The notes beneath the pieces were generated by a model. The model ran no database searches, was not told the DNA's origin, and worked only from the letters and a program-made list of their open reading frames with translations. Position numbers and translations under genes: made by a program. A DNA stretch of 64,000 nt from Paenirhizobium naphthalenivorans. GTDB taxonomy: Bacteria > Pseudomonadota > Alphaproteobacteria > Rhizobiales > Rhizobiaceae. This document shows, in pieces, positions 6,457 through 15,764 of this stretch. The stretch lies in assembly GCF_007992095.1 (NCBI RefSeq), contig NZ_BJZP01000019.1, positions 26,742 to 90,741 of the forward strand, given 5' to 3'. How positions within the stretch are numbered: the first letter of the stretch is position 1; every line of letters starts with the position of its first letter.

Positions 6457-9400
6457 ATGGCAGAGATGATCGAAGGCGGGGGCGAGGCGGAGCAGCCGGG
6501 CAAGGGGCCTGGTTTTGTCCACCTGCGTTTGCATTCCGCCTTTTCGTTGCTCGAAGGGGCTCTGCCGCTCAAGAAGATCCTCGGCAAGGCGGTTGCCGAC
6601 GATCAGCCGGCGATTGCCATTACCGACACCAATAATCTCTTTGTTGCGCTCGAGTTTTCACAGAAGGCGCTGGGCGACGGGTTGCAACCGATCATCGGTT
6701 GTCAGCTATCGATCGATATGGAGGATGGAGGGACGGAAAAGCGGGCCGGCCAATCCTTCGTGAGCGCCTATCCGGCGATCGTGCTTCTGGCCGCCGATGC
6801 TGATGGCTACGAGCGGCTGGTCGACCTGGTCAGTCGTGCCTATCTCGGTGGAGATTCAAGTCAGGCGGTGCATATCGCCATGTCCTGGCTTGATGAACTG
6901 GGCACCGGCGGTCTGATCGCGCTTACCGGTGCTGCGAAAGGTCCGATCGATGTGGCGCTCAAGGAGGGGCACCGCGCCCAGGCCGAGACGCGGCTCTTGG
7001 AGCTCAAGCGGCTGTTTGGCGATCGGCTTTATGTCGAACTGCAGCGTCATGGCGACTATGACCGTCCCCACGAGCGACGCATGGTGCAGATGGCCTATGA
7101 GCACGACGTGCCGCTGGTCGCGACCAATGAGGCTTTTTTTCCCTCACGCGCCGATTATGAAGCGCACGACGCGCTGATGGCGGTCGCCCATAACGCGATC
7201 GTCTCCGACGACACCCGCTTTCGCCTGACGCCGGATCACTATCTCAAGAGCCGTCAGGAAATGCAGGCGCTGTTTGCCGATCTGCCCGAAGCTCTGGCCA
7301 ACACGGTCGAGATCGCGCGCCGCTGTGCCTTCGTACTGGATACCCGCAAGCCTATCCTGCCGCGTTTCACCGGCGGCGCCAGTGATCCCCTTGAAGCCGA
7401 GCGCGCCGAAGCACTCGAACTGCGTCGTCAGGCGGAGGAGGGGCTGGACGGCCGGCTGGCGGCGCTGGGCATGGCGCCGGGCTACACGGAGAAGGACTAT
7501 CGCGAGCGGCTGGAGTTCGAACTCTCGATCATCGAGCGCATGAAGTTCCCCGGCTACTTCCTGATCGTTTCCGACTTCATCAAATGGGCCAAGAGCCAGG
7601 ATATTCCGGTCGGTCCGGGTCGTGGTTCGGGTGCGGGTTCGCTGGTTGCCTACGCGCTGACGATCACCGACGTCGATCCCTTGCGTTTCTCGCTGCTGTT
7701 CGAGCGCTTCCTCAATCCGGAACGCGTGTCGATGCCTGACTTCGACATCGACTTTTGCCAGGATCGTCGCGAGGAAGTGATCCGTTACGTGCAGCGCAAG
7801 TATGGCCGCGAGCAGGTGGCGCAGATCATCACCTTCGGTTCGTTGCAGGCCCGTGCGGCGCTGCGCGACGTCGGGCGTGTGCTGGAGATGTCCTACGGGC
7901 AGGTCGACAAGATCTGCAAGTTGGTTCCGAACAACCCGGCCAATCCGACTCCGCTGTCCAAGGCGATCGAGGAAGAGCCCAAGCTGCGGGAGGCGGCCGA
8001 AGAGGAGCCGGTCGTCGCGCGCCTGCTCGACATCGCGCAGAAGATCGAGGGGCTCTATCGTCACGCCTCGACCCATGCCGCCGGCATCGTCATCGGCGAT
8101 CGCCCGCTTTCCAAGCTGGTGCCTATGTATCGTGATCCGCGATCCGACATGCCGGTCACCCAGTTCAACATGAAGTGGGTCGAGCAGGCGGGCCTTGTCA
8201 AGTTCGACTTTCTCGGGCTGAAGACGCTGACGGTGCTGAAGACAGCCGTCGATTTTGTCCGGGAGCAGCGCGGTATCAAGGTCGATCTGGCGGCTATCCC
8301 GCTTGATGACAAGCCGACCTACGACATGCTGTCCCGCGGTGAGACCGTCGGCGTGTTCCAGGTGGAAAGTGCCGGTATGCGCAAGGCGCTGATCGGCATG
8401 CGGCCGGACTGCATCGAGGATATCATCGCGCTGGTCGCGCTCTACCGCCCGGGCCCAATGGAGAACATCCCGGTCTACAACGCCCGCAAGCACGGTGAGG
8501 AGGAGATCGAGTCGATCCATCCGATGATCGACTACCTGCTCAAGGAGACGCAGGGCGTTATTGTCTACCAGGAGCAGGTCATGCAGATCGCTCAGGTTCT
8601 GTCGGGCTACTCGCTCGGCGAGGCCGACCTTCTGCGCCGCGCAATGGGCAAGAAGATCAAAGAGGAGATGGACAAGCAGCGCGCCCGCTTTGTCGAAGGC
8701 GCCGTCAAGAACGGCGTATCCAAACCTCAGTCCGATAATATCTTCGATCTGCTCGCCAAATTCGCCAACTACGGTTTTAACAAATCGCATGCGGCCGCCT
8801 ATGCCATTGTCTCCTATCAGACCGCCTATATGAAGGCGCACTATCCGACCGAGTTCCTTGCCGCGTCGATGACGCTCGATATGGCGAATACGGAAAAACT
8901 CAATGATTTCCGGCAGGATGCCAACCGTCTTGATATCGAGGTCGTGCCGCCCTCGGTGCAGACTTCATTCCGCCATTTCCAGGCAGGACCGAGCCGTATC
9001 TATTATGCGCTCGCAGCGCTCAAGGGTGTCGGCGATTCCGCAGTCCAGCACATCGTCGAGGTGAGGGGGGACAAGCCGTTTGAATCGATCGAGGACTTCT
9101 GCCTTCGCATCGATCCGAAGCAGGTGAACCGCCGTGTTTTCGAAAGTCTTATTTTCGCCGGCGCTTTCGATTGCTTCGGGCGAGATCGAGCCGAACTGGT
9201 GGGTGGCCTTGACCGGATTCTTGGTTATGCTCAGCGCGCCCAGGAGAACGCGGTCAGCGGACAGTCCGACATGTTCGGTTCGGGCGCGGCAAGCGGCCCG
9301 GAACGCATTTCGTTCCCGACCTATTCGGCTTGGTTGCCATCGGAAAAGCTGATGCGCGAATTCCAGGTTCTGGGCTTCTACCTGACCGCCCATCCGCTTG

Positions 9401-9957
9401 ATTCCTATCGCTCGCTGCTCGACAAGATGCGGGTGCAGAACTTTGCCGATTTTTCCCAGTCGGTGCGCCAGGGGGCGACGGCGGGCCGGCTCGCCGGCAC
9501 GGTGATCGCACGGCAGGAGCGCAAGACGCGTACCGGCAACAAGATGGGAATCGTCACCTTTTCCGACGCTTCCGGCCAGTATGAGGCGGTACTGTTCTCC
9601 GAAGGTCTGAACCAATACCGCGATCTGCTCGAATCCGGCAAGTCGCTGGTCATCACGGTGGCTGCGGAAGAACGGCCGGAAGGGATTGGCTTGCGCATCC
9701 AGACCGCACAGTCATTGGAGGAAAAGTCGGTTCAGATGCAGAAGGCGCTGCGCGTCTATGTGCGCGATTCCGGTCCGCTGAAGACGGTCGCCGCTCATTT
9801 GAACACGCGCGGCGACGGCCTGGTTTCCTTCATTGTCATCAAGGATGACGGCCAGCGGGAGATTGAGGTCGAACTCACCGAGAAATACCGGATCTCGCCG
9901 GAAATCGCCGCCGCCATGCGCTCGGCGCCGGGTGTGATCGACGTCGAGCTGGTCTGA
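6457..9957 (+). CDS. dnaE: DNA polymerase III alpha subunit (replicative)
   Basis: About 1166 residues; the catalytic subunit of the replicative polymerase. An N-terminal PHP domain begins with HLRLHSAFSLLEGA. The C-family polymerase core carries GPGRGSGAGSLVAYA and the metal-binding PDFDIDFCQDRR, then come helix-hairpin-helix and OB-fold regions. The ATG at 6457 is preferred because a GGGG ribosome site lies 10 bases upstream; a TTG at 6448 would be too close to it. It belongs with DnaE1 rather than the mutagenic DnaE2, since no imuA/imuB is present and lolCD is the usual neighbour. No strong terminator separates it from the SOS promoter at 6181. A hairpin at 9960-9975 lies between its end and the convergent next gene. 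Confidence 0.97.
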   Translation: MAEMIEGGGEAEQPGKGPGFVHLRLHSAFSLLEGALPLKKILGKAVADDQPAIAITDTNNLFVALEFSQKALGDGLQPIIGCQLSIDMEDGGTEKRAGQSFVSAYPAIVLLAADADGYERLVDLVSRAYLGGDSSQAVHIAMSWLDELGTGGLIALTGAAKGPIDVALKEGHRAQAETRLLELKRLFGDRLYVELQRHGDYDRPHERRMVQMAYEHDVPLVATNEAFFPSRADYEAHDALMAVAHNAIVSDDTRFRLTPDHYLKSRQEMQALFADLPEALANTVEIARRCAFVLDTRKPILPRFTGGASDPLEAERAEALELRRQAEEGLDGRLAALGMAPGYTEKDYRERLEFELSIIERMKFPGYFLIVSDFIKWAKSQDIPVGPGRGSGAGSLVAYALTITDVDPLRFSLLFERFLNPERVSMPDFDIDFCQDRREEVIRYVQRKYGREQVAQIITFGSLQARAALRDVGRVLEMSYGQVDKICKLVPNNPANPTPLSKAIEEEPKLREAAEEEPVVARLLDIAQKIEGLYRHASTHAAGIVIGDRPLSKLVPMYRDPRSDMPVTQFNMKWVEQAGLVKFDFLGLKTLTVLKTAVDFVREQRGIKVDLAAIPLDDKPTYDMLSRGETVGVFQVESAGMRKALIGMRPDCIEDIIALVALYRPGPMENIPVYNARKHGEEEIESIHPMIDYLLKETQGVIVYQEQVMQIAQVLSGYSLGEADLLRRAMGKKIKEEMDKQRARFVEGAVKNGVSKPQSDNIFDLLAKFANYGFNKSHAAAYAIVSYQTAYMKAHYPTEFLAASMTLDMANTEKLNDFRQDANRLDIEVVPPSVQTSFRHFQAGPSRIYYALAALKGVGDSAVQHIVEVRGDKPFESIEDFCLRIDPKQVNRRVFESLIFAGAFDCFGRDRAELVGGLDRILGYAQRAQENAVSGQSDMFGSGAASGPERISFPTYSAWLPSEKLMREFQVLGFYLTAHPLDSYRSLLDKMRVQNFADFSQSVRQGATAGRLAGTVIARQERKTRTGNKMGIVTFSDASGQYEAVLFSEGLNQYRDLLESGKSLVITVAAEERPEGIGLRIQTAQSLEEKSVQMQKALRVYVRDSGPLKTVAAHLNTRGDGLVSFIVIKDDGQREIEVELTEKYRISPEIAAAMRSAPGVIDVELV

Positions 9958-9976
9958 TCGGTCGCCGGAGCGACCG

Positions 9977-11224
9977 TCAGGCCTTCGGCTTGCTGTGGGT
10001 GATGGTGATGAAGTCCGTGCCGGCGCCCGTCTCGGGGCCCATTCCGGTATCGGAGATCGTCAGAGATGTGCCTTCGCTCATCAGTGTTTCAATCCGGTGC
10101 CGAACGTCGTCGGGAATCGTGATCCGGTCAAGCGCGGTGGCTGCGTCGTAGGTGGTGGTGTCGTCTGCCTGCGTGGTGATGCCGAGACGCTTGGCAGTCG
10201 CGCTGGAGAGATGGTTTTCCAGCGTCAGTGCCTGCCAGGATGCCTTGCCGCCGTAGCGATCGACATTCACAGCTTCGATGAAATGGGTGCCGAGTGCGAT
10301 CTGCGGATCGGCGATGCCGACCGGTGCCTCGAACAGCGGCTTGAACTTCTGTCGTACCAGAATCTGGCCAAGCGGTGGTTCACCCCTGCCAGCGCTCTTG
10401 TAGAGCGCACCGAGAAACCCTTGCGTGATCAGATCGCCCCGGGTGCTGAGACCTTTCCAGCGCTTGAAGCCATTGACCGCTGCGATCGTCATCTTGCCGA
10501 TATGGCCGTCCGGGGTACCGGCATCGAAGCCGAGTTCGCCGAGCAGCGCCTGCGCGTCGATCAGCGTCTCGCGCTGGCTGCGGCGGGTGATCAGGATGCG
10601 TAGCGGCGGCTGTTCCTCAAGTACAACCTTGGCCTGCGCACCGGCCTTCGGCAATACGTCTGCCATGGCGACTTCGACGGACTTCAGTGAGGCGTCGATT
10701 GTGCTCGGGCGCAATTCGGCATCTGACAGCAACTGGCCTTCCGGTTGCGGAACGCGCGGGCTGAACAAGGTCGCATGTTCAAAGGGCAGGGGCGTGACCT
10801 TATTGTCGGTGATGATCACGTGCACACCGCGTTCAGTCATGCCGTAGAGTTGTTTGGCGAAGCTCCGGGGAAGCCGGATGCAGCCGTGCGACGCCGGATA
10901 GCGCGGGACGCTGTTTGATTCGTGCAGGGCGATGCCGGACCAGGTCAGCCGCTGCATCCACGGCATGGGCGCGCTCGAGTAGAGATTGGATTCGTGATAC
11001 CTGCTCTTCTCGAGGATGGAGAAAATGCCGGAAGGCGTGGTGTGGCCCGGCTTGCCGGTCGATACCCGCGATGTGGCCACCACTTGGTCTCCGTCATAGA
11101 CAACGAGAGACTGTTCGGCCTTTGAAACGATGATCTGGTAGGCGGCGTTTCCACCAGCGAGCGCTGGCGCCGCGAGAACGGTCGCGGAGAGAAGGCCAAG
11201 AGAAGCGGCCAGCGACTTGAGCAT
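9977..11224 (-). CDS. L,D-transpeptidase (YkuD) with peptidoglycan-binding region
   Basis: A 415-residue exported protein. The ATG at 11224 is chosen because AAGGGA stands 9 bases upstream and a good signal peptide follows (MLKSLAASLGLLSATVLAAP, cleavage near ALA-GG). The YkuD catalytic domain spans about residues 28-150, with the SHGCIRLP motif (His113, nucleophile Cys115). Around residues 210-260 there is a peptidoglycan-binding-like repeat (LLGELGFDAGTPDGHIGKMT). Such enzymes make 3-3 crosslinks or attach proteins to peptidoglycan in the periplasm. The gene is convergent with dnaE and lies 122 bases downstream of dinB on the same strand. Which reaction it favours is not visible. Confidence 0.88.
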   Translation of the reverse strand: MLKSLAASLGLLSATVLAAPALAGGNAAYQIIVSKAEQSLVVYDGDQVVATSRVSTGKPGHTTPSGIFSILEKSRYHESNLYSSAPMPWMQRLTWSGIALHESNSVPRYPASHGCIRLPRSFAKQLYGMTERGVHVIITDNKVTPLPFEHATLFSPRVPQPEGQLLSDAELRPSTIDASLKSVEVAMADVLPKAGAQAKVVLEEQPPLRILITRRSQRETLIDAQALLGELGFDAGTPDGHIGKMTIAAVNGFKRWKGLSTRGDLITQGFLGALYKSAGRGEPPLGQILVRQKFKPLFEAPVGIADPQIALGTHFIEAVNVDRYGGKASWQALTLENHLSSATAKRLGITTQADDTTTYDAATALDRITIPDDVRHRIETLMSEGTSLTISDTGMGPETGAGTDFITITHSKPKA

Positions 11225-11346
11225 GATACGGGATCCCTTACGCAATACGAGTTTCAGCAGACTATAATTTGATGCTTAAGGAAAGTTTGAGGAAAATTCG
11301 ATATTCACGAACTCGTGTAGGTGGCGGGGGATGTTATAAGTATAAC

Positions 11347-12645
11347 CTAGCGCTTCCGAGTATTCTCGGCACTTGGGAACGTGTATCCCGTTTGAACGCT
11401 TGCCTTGCCGAATTTGTCCCGGAGTTTGTCCATGGCAGCCTCCGCGGCGGCGCGACGTCGCGCCGTCTCGTCGACGAGGTCGGGCGGGTCGGCGAACGCC
11501 TCGTCCTGAAGATCCGTTACGCCGATGCCGATCAGACGGAAGCGCGTCCCGTCGGCTTCCTTTTCCAGCAGCGTCAGCCCGATGCGGAAGATCCTGTCCG
11601 CCAGCTGGGTCGGGTCTTCAAGACGCCGGTTGCGCGTTCTTCCCTTGAAATCGGCCGTCTTGAGCTTGAGGACCACGGTCTGCCCGGCAATACCGCTCTT
11701 CTTCAGCCGCCAGGCAACCTTTTCGGACAGGACGCGCAGATGCGGCACGAGTTCCTCATGGCGCCCAATATCATCGAAGAATGTGGTTTCTGCTGAAACG
11801 CTCTTGGCTGCGTCGTTGAGGTGCACTTCCCGATCATCAAGGCCGCGCGACAGCCGATAGAGACGCTGCCCCATTGTGCCATAGCGCCGCATCAGGTCGT
11901 TTTCCTCCATCGTCTGCAACTGCCCCACGGTGCGGATGCCGTCTCGCTCCAGCGTAGCGGCAAAGGCCTTGCCGACGCCCCAGATGGTCGTCACCGGCCG
12001 CGGCGCGAGGAAGCTCAGGGCCTCGGCCTCTCCGATCACGGAAAAGCCACGCGGCTTCTGAAGGTCGGAGGCCACCTTGGCGAGGAACTTGCAGTAGGAA
12101 AGGCCGATCGAAACGCTAATACCGACCTCCTGCTCGACGCGGCGGGCAAATCTGGCCAGAACCCGTGCCGGCGGGTCGTGGTGCATGCGCTCCGTGCCCT
12201 TCAGCTCGAGAAATGCCTCATCGATCGAGAGAGGCTGCACGAGTGGCGTCAACTCTTCCATCATCGAGCGGACCTGTCGCCCGACGCGGGCGTATTTCTC
12301 CATGTCTGGCTTTATCACCACGGCGCAAGGACAGGCCTCCAGCGCCTTGAACATCGGCATGGCCGAACGGACGCCATGAACGCGTGCGATATAGCAGGCA
12401 GTGGAGACAACGCCGCGCTTGCCCCCACCGATAATAACCGGCTTGTCGACAAGATCGGGATTGTCGCGCTTTTCGATGGAGGCATAGAAGGCATCGCAGT
12501 CGATATGCGCAAGCGTCAGTCGATAAAGCTCAGGATGGTAGACAAGGCGAGGGCTACCGCAGGCTCGGCAGCGTGACCGCCCCTCCGGCTGCCCTGTCAG
12601 GCAGTCGCGACAAAAGCCGGGAGAGGGGATCGCATCATCTGACAT
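11347..12645 (-). CDS. dinB: DNA polymerase IV (Y family) with N-terminal zinc ribbon
   Basis: A 432-residue translesion polymerase. The palm motifs [14 protein letters not shown] and [10 protein letters not shown] hold the catalytic Asp and Asp-Glu, followed by thumb and little-finger regions. Before the polymerase core is a small Cys4 unit (Cys12, Cys15, Cys26, Cys29) absent from E. coli DinB but seen in alphaproteobacterial homologues. A perfect LexA box begins 5 bases upstream of the ATG, so induction by DNA damage is likely. With dnaE and the SOS peptide it makes this part of the window a damage-response neighbourhood. The C-terminal beta-clamp motif is not obvious. Confidence 0.95.
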   Translation of the reverse strand: MSDDAIPSPGFCRDCLTGQPEGRSRCRACGSPRLVYHPELYRLTLAHIDCDAFYASIEKRDNPDLVDKPVIIGGGKRGVVSTACYIARVHGVRSAMPMFKALEACPCAVVIKPDMEKYARVGRQVRSMMEELTPLVQPLSIDEAFLELKGTERMHHDPPARVLARFARRVEQEVGISVSIGLSYCKFLAKVASDLQKPRGFSVIGEAEALSFLAPRPVTTIWGVGKAFAATLERDGIRTVGQLQTMEENDLMRRYGTMGQRLYRLSRGLDDREVHLNDAAKSVSAETTFFDDIGRHEELVPHLRVLSEKVAWRLKKSGIAGQTVVLKLKTADFKGRTRNRRLEDPTQLADRIFRIGLTLLEKEADGTRFRLIGIGVTDLQDEAFADPPDLVDETARRRAAAEAAMDKLRDKFGKASVQTGYTFPSAENTRKR

Positions 12646-12650
12646 GGTCG

Positions 12651-12665
12651 GAACAAAGATTGAAC
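12651..12665. promoter_or_regulatory. LexA binding site upstream of dinB
   Basis: GAAC AAAGATT GAAC, an exact GAAC-N7-GAAC operator. On the minus strand it lies just downstream of a TATGAT -10-like box (12671-12666) and 5 bases before the dinB ATG. LexA would therefore sit over the transcription start and the ribosome site. Confidence 0.85.
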
Positions 12666-12782
12666 ATCATAAGATTAGGCGCTCGCCTTTCCTAAGGCAA
12701 GGGAGTGGGTCTGTGTTGTTCGAAGGTATTTTCCGCTGTCCTCAGTGTCGCCTATTGTCAGCTTGTGCGAACCAGTCACCCC

Positions 12783-12816
12783 AGAGCGATCCCAGCAAAA
12801 ATGTGTAGCGGTTTTG
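12783..12816. repeat. Rhizobial intergenic repeat, copy 2
   Basis: AGAGCGATCCCAGCAAAAAT followed by GTGTAGCGGTTTT matches the block at 5564-5600 except for small changes. It lies in the 299-base gap between dinB and the HAD-like gene. I see no reading frame worth reporting in the rest of that gap. Confidence 0.55.
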
Positions 12817-12944
12817 TGGTTTCACTTGAGGATAGACAAATAGATAGAGCGTCGCAGGCGACTCGGTTTTCACCGGTGGTGCTCCAGCGGCGACATGCAC
12901 ATGCCGTTTGCTGGCAATCGCCTCCCTCCCGGTAAAATCACGGA

Positions 12945-13580
12945 TCAGGACAGGATATGAGCGATGATCAGCGTTTCCGCTTCTGTCCAATTCTGCACCC
13001 GGTGGACATGGCCAGCGGCGACGGGTGCGAACTTGTGTATAGCGACAGACGGAGGCAGGTGAATGAGCAGACTGTCCGGTACATGCTCGCCCACCGAATG
13101 CAGGTTATGTACCATATCGTCGACGAAAGCGACGGGGAGGGGGCGGTCGTTGTGAAGGCGTTGGACGACGGGCCCTTTCGGTTCCTCCAAGGCGATCAGC
13201 GGATAGTTGAGCCCGAAACGCTCAAGCAGCTGTCTGCGCGCTTTTGCGTGACGCGGCGGCATTGCGGTCAGGAACACCAGGTCGGCCTCCTTGGCAAGGC
13301 GTTGCAGCGTCTCGGGCACGCCGACGAACGGCTTCTGCCACGCCTCCTGCGCGGCGAAAAAGGAATCGATCAGCCCGCTGACGCTCCTGTCGTCGACCAT
13401 CGTTTCGGCTTTCTTGTCGATGATGTTGCCGTGCAGTCGGAAGGATCGGGACAACAGCCGGTGACCACGGCTTTCGAGGAACGCCTGGAAGGGAGTGACG
13501 AATTCCAGCACAACGTCATCGACGTCGCACATCACGAGTGGTCGTTCTCCCAGCCGGATTGTGCCGCGCCCGTCCGTCAT
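12945..13580 (-). CDS. HAD-superfamily protein of unknown substrate
   Basis: A 211-residue soluble protein with the HAD phosphohydrolase motifs: DVDD near residue 19 (motif I, nucleophile and acid), TAMPPRH (motif II threonine) and VAFVDDM (motif IV acidic pair). The cap between motifs I and II is helical. The start ATG abuts the stop of the upstream DUF3572 gene (TGAATG), so the two are translationally coupled. The substrate cannot be told; 5'-nucleotidase-like activity is only one possibility. Confidence 0.75.
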   Translation of the reverse strand: MTDGRGTIRLGERPLVMCDVDDVVLEFVTPFQAFLESRGHRLLSRSFRLHGNIIDKKAETMVDDRSVSGLIDSFFAAQEAWQKPFVGVPETLQRLAKEADLVFLTAMPPRHAKARRQLLERFGLNYPLIALEEPKGPVVQRLHNDRPLPVAFVDDMVHNLHSVGEHVPDSLLIHLPPSVAIHKFAPVAAGHVHRVQNWTEAETLIIAHILS

Positions 13581-13874
13581 TCAGTATTCGCCCGAACCAA
13601 GCGTCGGGCCGGTATAATGATGCGCCGCGTTGACCACCGCCTCGGGCTCGATGTCGGTCGCTGAGCAGAAGGCCATGAGGGTCGGTTCGTGTGCCATCAG
13701 GAAATCGAGCATTCCTGCCATGAAAGCCGGGTCGCGAATCGATTGGCGCAATTGGTCAGGTCGCGTACCCGACAGTGCGAGAAAGCGCCCCAGCATGTCG
13801 GGTTCATTCGCCAGCCAGCCGAGCACGGCGATGGCGGTTTCGTCGGCAGAGGCAGGTATGCTGCTGTTTTTCAT
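13581..13874 (-). CDS. DUF3572 family protein
   Basis: A 97-residue acidic, mostly helical protein without signal or membrane segments. It contains LGWLANEPDMLGRFLALSG and FLMAHEPTLMAFC, features of DUF3572, an alphaproteobacterial family of unknown function regularly found beside divK-pleD. It is divergent from divK, and the 131 bases between them should contain both promoters. Its stop touches the start of the HAD-like gene, indicating one operon. Confidence 0.8.
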   Translation of the reverse strand: MKNSSIPASADETAIAVLGWLANEPDMLGRFLALSGTRPDQLRQSIRDPAFMAGMLDFLMAHEPTLMAFCSATDIEPEAVVNAAHHYTGPTLGSGEY

Positions 13875-14005
13875 TGGTCTTCCGTATTCGCGACAGAGTT
13901 ACCGATTTCTCAACCAAATAACCTTAGCATGACATGGCACTTGATGTGCATACTGTCGAAGCGCGGCCATCTGCGACTGCCCGGCGGGATAGGGGAACGG
14001 GATTT

Positions 14006-14377
14006 ATGCCGAAGAAGGTAATGATTGTCGAAGACAATGAGCTTAATATGAAGCTCTTCCGCGATCTTATCGAGGCTTCGGGCTATGAGACGATCCAAAC
14101 TCGCAACGGTATGGAGGCGCTTGATCTGGCCCGCAAATACCATCCGGATCTCATTCTGATGGATATTCAACTCCCAGAGGTTTCAGGGCTTGAGGTAACG
14201 CGTTGGTTGAAGGATGATGCGGAACTGCATGTGATCCCGGTTATCGCTGTCACGGCGTTTGCGATGAAGGGTGACGAAGAGCGCATTCGCCAAGGCGGTT
14301 GCGAGGCCTATGTCTCCAAACCGATTTCGGTGCCGAAGTTCATCGAGACAATCAAGACCTATCTGGGCGACGCGTGA
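14006..14377 (+). CDS. divK: Single-domain response regulator DivK
   Basis: A 123-residue receiver domain with no output domain. The phosphoacceptor is Asp53 ([13 protein letters not shown]), with the acidic pair Glu9/Asp10, the [10 protein letters not shown] switch segment and Lys in VSKPIS. In Caulobacter and rhizobia DivK relays phosphate from DivJ/PleC to the CtrA cell-cycle pathway and sits directly before pleD, as here. The ATG with AGGGGAA upstream is used; 24 upstream in-frame codons look non-coding. Confidence 0.95.
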   Translation: MPKKVMIVEDNELNMKLFRDLIEASGYETIQTRNGMEALDLARKYHPDLILMDIQLPEVSGLEVTRWLKDDAELHVIPVIAVTAFAMKGDEERIRQGGCEAYVSKPISVPKFIETIKTYLGDA

Positions 14378-14390
14378 GGGGAAGGGGCTG

Positions 14391-15764
14391 ATGACCGCGA
14401 GAATTTTGATTGTCGACGATATTCCGGCCAATGTGAAGCTCCTTGAGGCGCGCCTGATTGCGGAATATTTCGAGGTGCTGACGGCTGACAATGGTCCGGA
14501 CGCCCTCGATATCTGCGATCGCACCCAGGTTGACGTTATTCTGCTCGACATCATGATGCCGGGCATGGACGGTTTCGAGGTCTGCGAGCGTCTCAAGGCC
14601 AATCCGCGCACCTCCCATATTCCAGTGGTCATGGTGACCGCCCTCGACCAGTCGTCCGACCGCGTGCGCGGCCTCAAGTCAGGCGCCGACGACTTTCTCA
14701 CCAAGCCAGTCAACGACCTGCAACTGGTCTCGCGGGTCAAGAGTCTGGTCCGTTTGAAGACACTGAGCGACGAATTGCGAATCCGCTCCGACACGGCGCA
14801 GTCGATTGGCATCGACGATCCGTTTCGTTTGAGCCAAGGCCGCCTTGAAGAAGGGGGGCAGGTGCTCCTGGTCGACAGCCGCGGCAGTTCGCAGGAGCGG
14901 ATCATCAAAACGCTGAAGCCGGTGGCCACAGTGACTGCCATGTCCGATCCGCAGGCTGCTGTATTCGATGCGGCGGAGAACGCTTTCGACTTGGTGATCG
15001 TCAACAGCAATCTCGATGATTACGATCCGTTGCGGCTTTGCTCGCAGCTGCGCTCCCTGGAGCGTACTAGGCTTATTCCGATCCTGCTGATCACCGAGCA
15101 TGGCGACGATCAGGCGATCGTGCGTGCTCTCGATCTCGGCGTGAACGACTACATCGTTCGCCCCCTGGACGCGAATGAGCTTGTGGCGCGCACCTTGACC
15201 CAGATCCGGCGCAAACGCTTCAACGACCTGTTGCGTAACAGCGTCAACCACACGATCGAACTCGCCGTCACCGATGCTCTGACAGGGCTTCACAATCGTC
15301 GCTATCTTGACAGTCATCTGAGGATGCTTTTTTCCCGGGCCCAACTGCGGGAGAGGTCGCTTTCAGTGTGCATTACCGACATAGACCGCTTCAAGCAGGT
15401 CAATGATTCTTATGGTCATGATGCCGGTGATGAAGTGTTGAAGGAATTTGCCACGCGAATCCGCTCGACCGTGCGTGGTGCCGACCTTGCCTGTCGCTAC
15501 GGGGGCGAGGAGTTCGTTGTGGTCATGCCGGACACGACACCGGGCGATGCTGTCCTCATTGCCGAGCGATTGCGCGGCATCATCGAATCCAAGCCCTTCG
15601 TGTTGCGCGGCTCTGGCGTGTCGCTCGACATCACCGCATCGATGGGAATTGCGACGATCGGCCAGAGCATGGACACACCGGAGCAATTGATGAAGCAGGC
15701 CGACGTAGCGCTCTATCAGGCCAAGAATACCGGGCGTAATCGGGTCGTTGCCGCTGCGGCCTGA
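14391..15764 (+). CDS. pleD: Response regulator diguanylate cyclase PleD
   Basis: A 457-residue cytoplasmic enzyme making cyclic di-GMP from two GTP. Domain order: receiver 1 with Asp53 (VILLDIMMPGMDG), a second, adaptor-like receiver around residues 155-280 lacking a clear phosphoacceptor, and a C-terminal GGDEF domain with GGEEF at 371-375. The product-inhibition I-site RGAD stands five residues before GGEEF, so feedback inhibition should operate. It follows divK by 13 bases with AGGGGAAGGGG as ribosome site, which points to co-expression and a role in cell-cycle polarity and surface attachment. Confidence 0.96.
   Translation: MTARILIVDDIPANVKLLEARLIAEYFEVLTADNGPDALDICDRTQVDVILLDIMMPGMDGFEVCERLKANPRTSHIPVVMVTALDQSSDRVRGLKSGADDFLTKPVNDLQLVSRVKSLVRLKTLSDELRIRSDTAQSIGIDDPFRLSQGRLEEGGQVLLVDSRGSSQERIIKTLKPVATVTAMSDPQAAVFDAAENAFDLVIVNSNLDDYDPLRLCSQLRSLERTRLIPILLITEHGDDQAIVRALDLGVNDYIVRPLDANELVARTLTQIRRKRFNDLLRNSVNHTIELAVTDALTGLHNRRYLDSHLRMLFSRAQLRERSLSVCITDIDRFKQVNDSYGHDAGDEVLKEFATRIRSTVRGADLACRYGGEEFVVVMPDTTPGDAVLIAERLRGIIESKPFVLRGSGVSLDITASMGIATIGQSMDTPEQLMKQADVALYQAKNTGRNRVVAAAA

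Noticed and set aside
7144..8841. 565-codon minus-strand frame opposite dnaE
   Set aside because: Shadow of the dnaE reading frame, rich in Arg, Asp and His as such shadows are.
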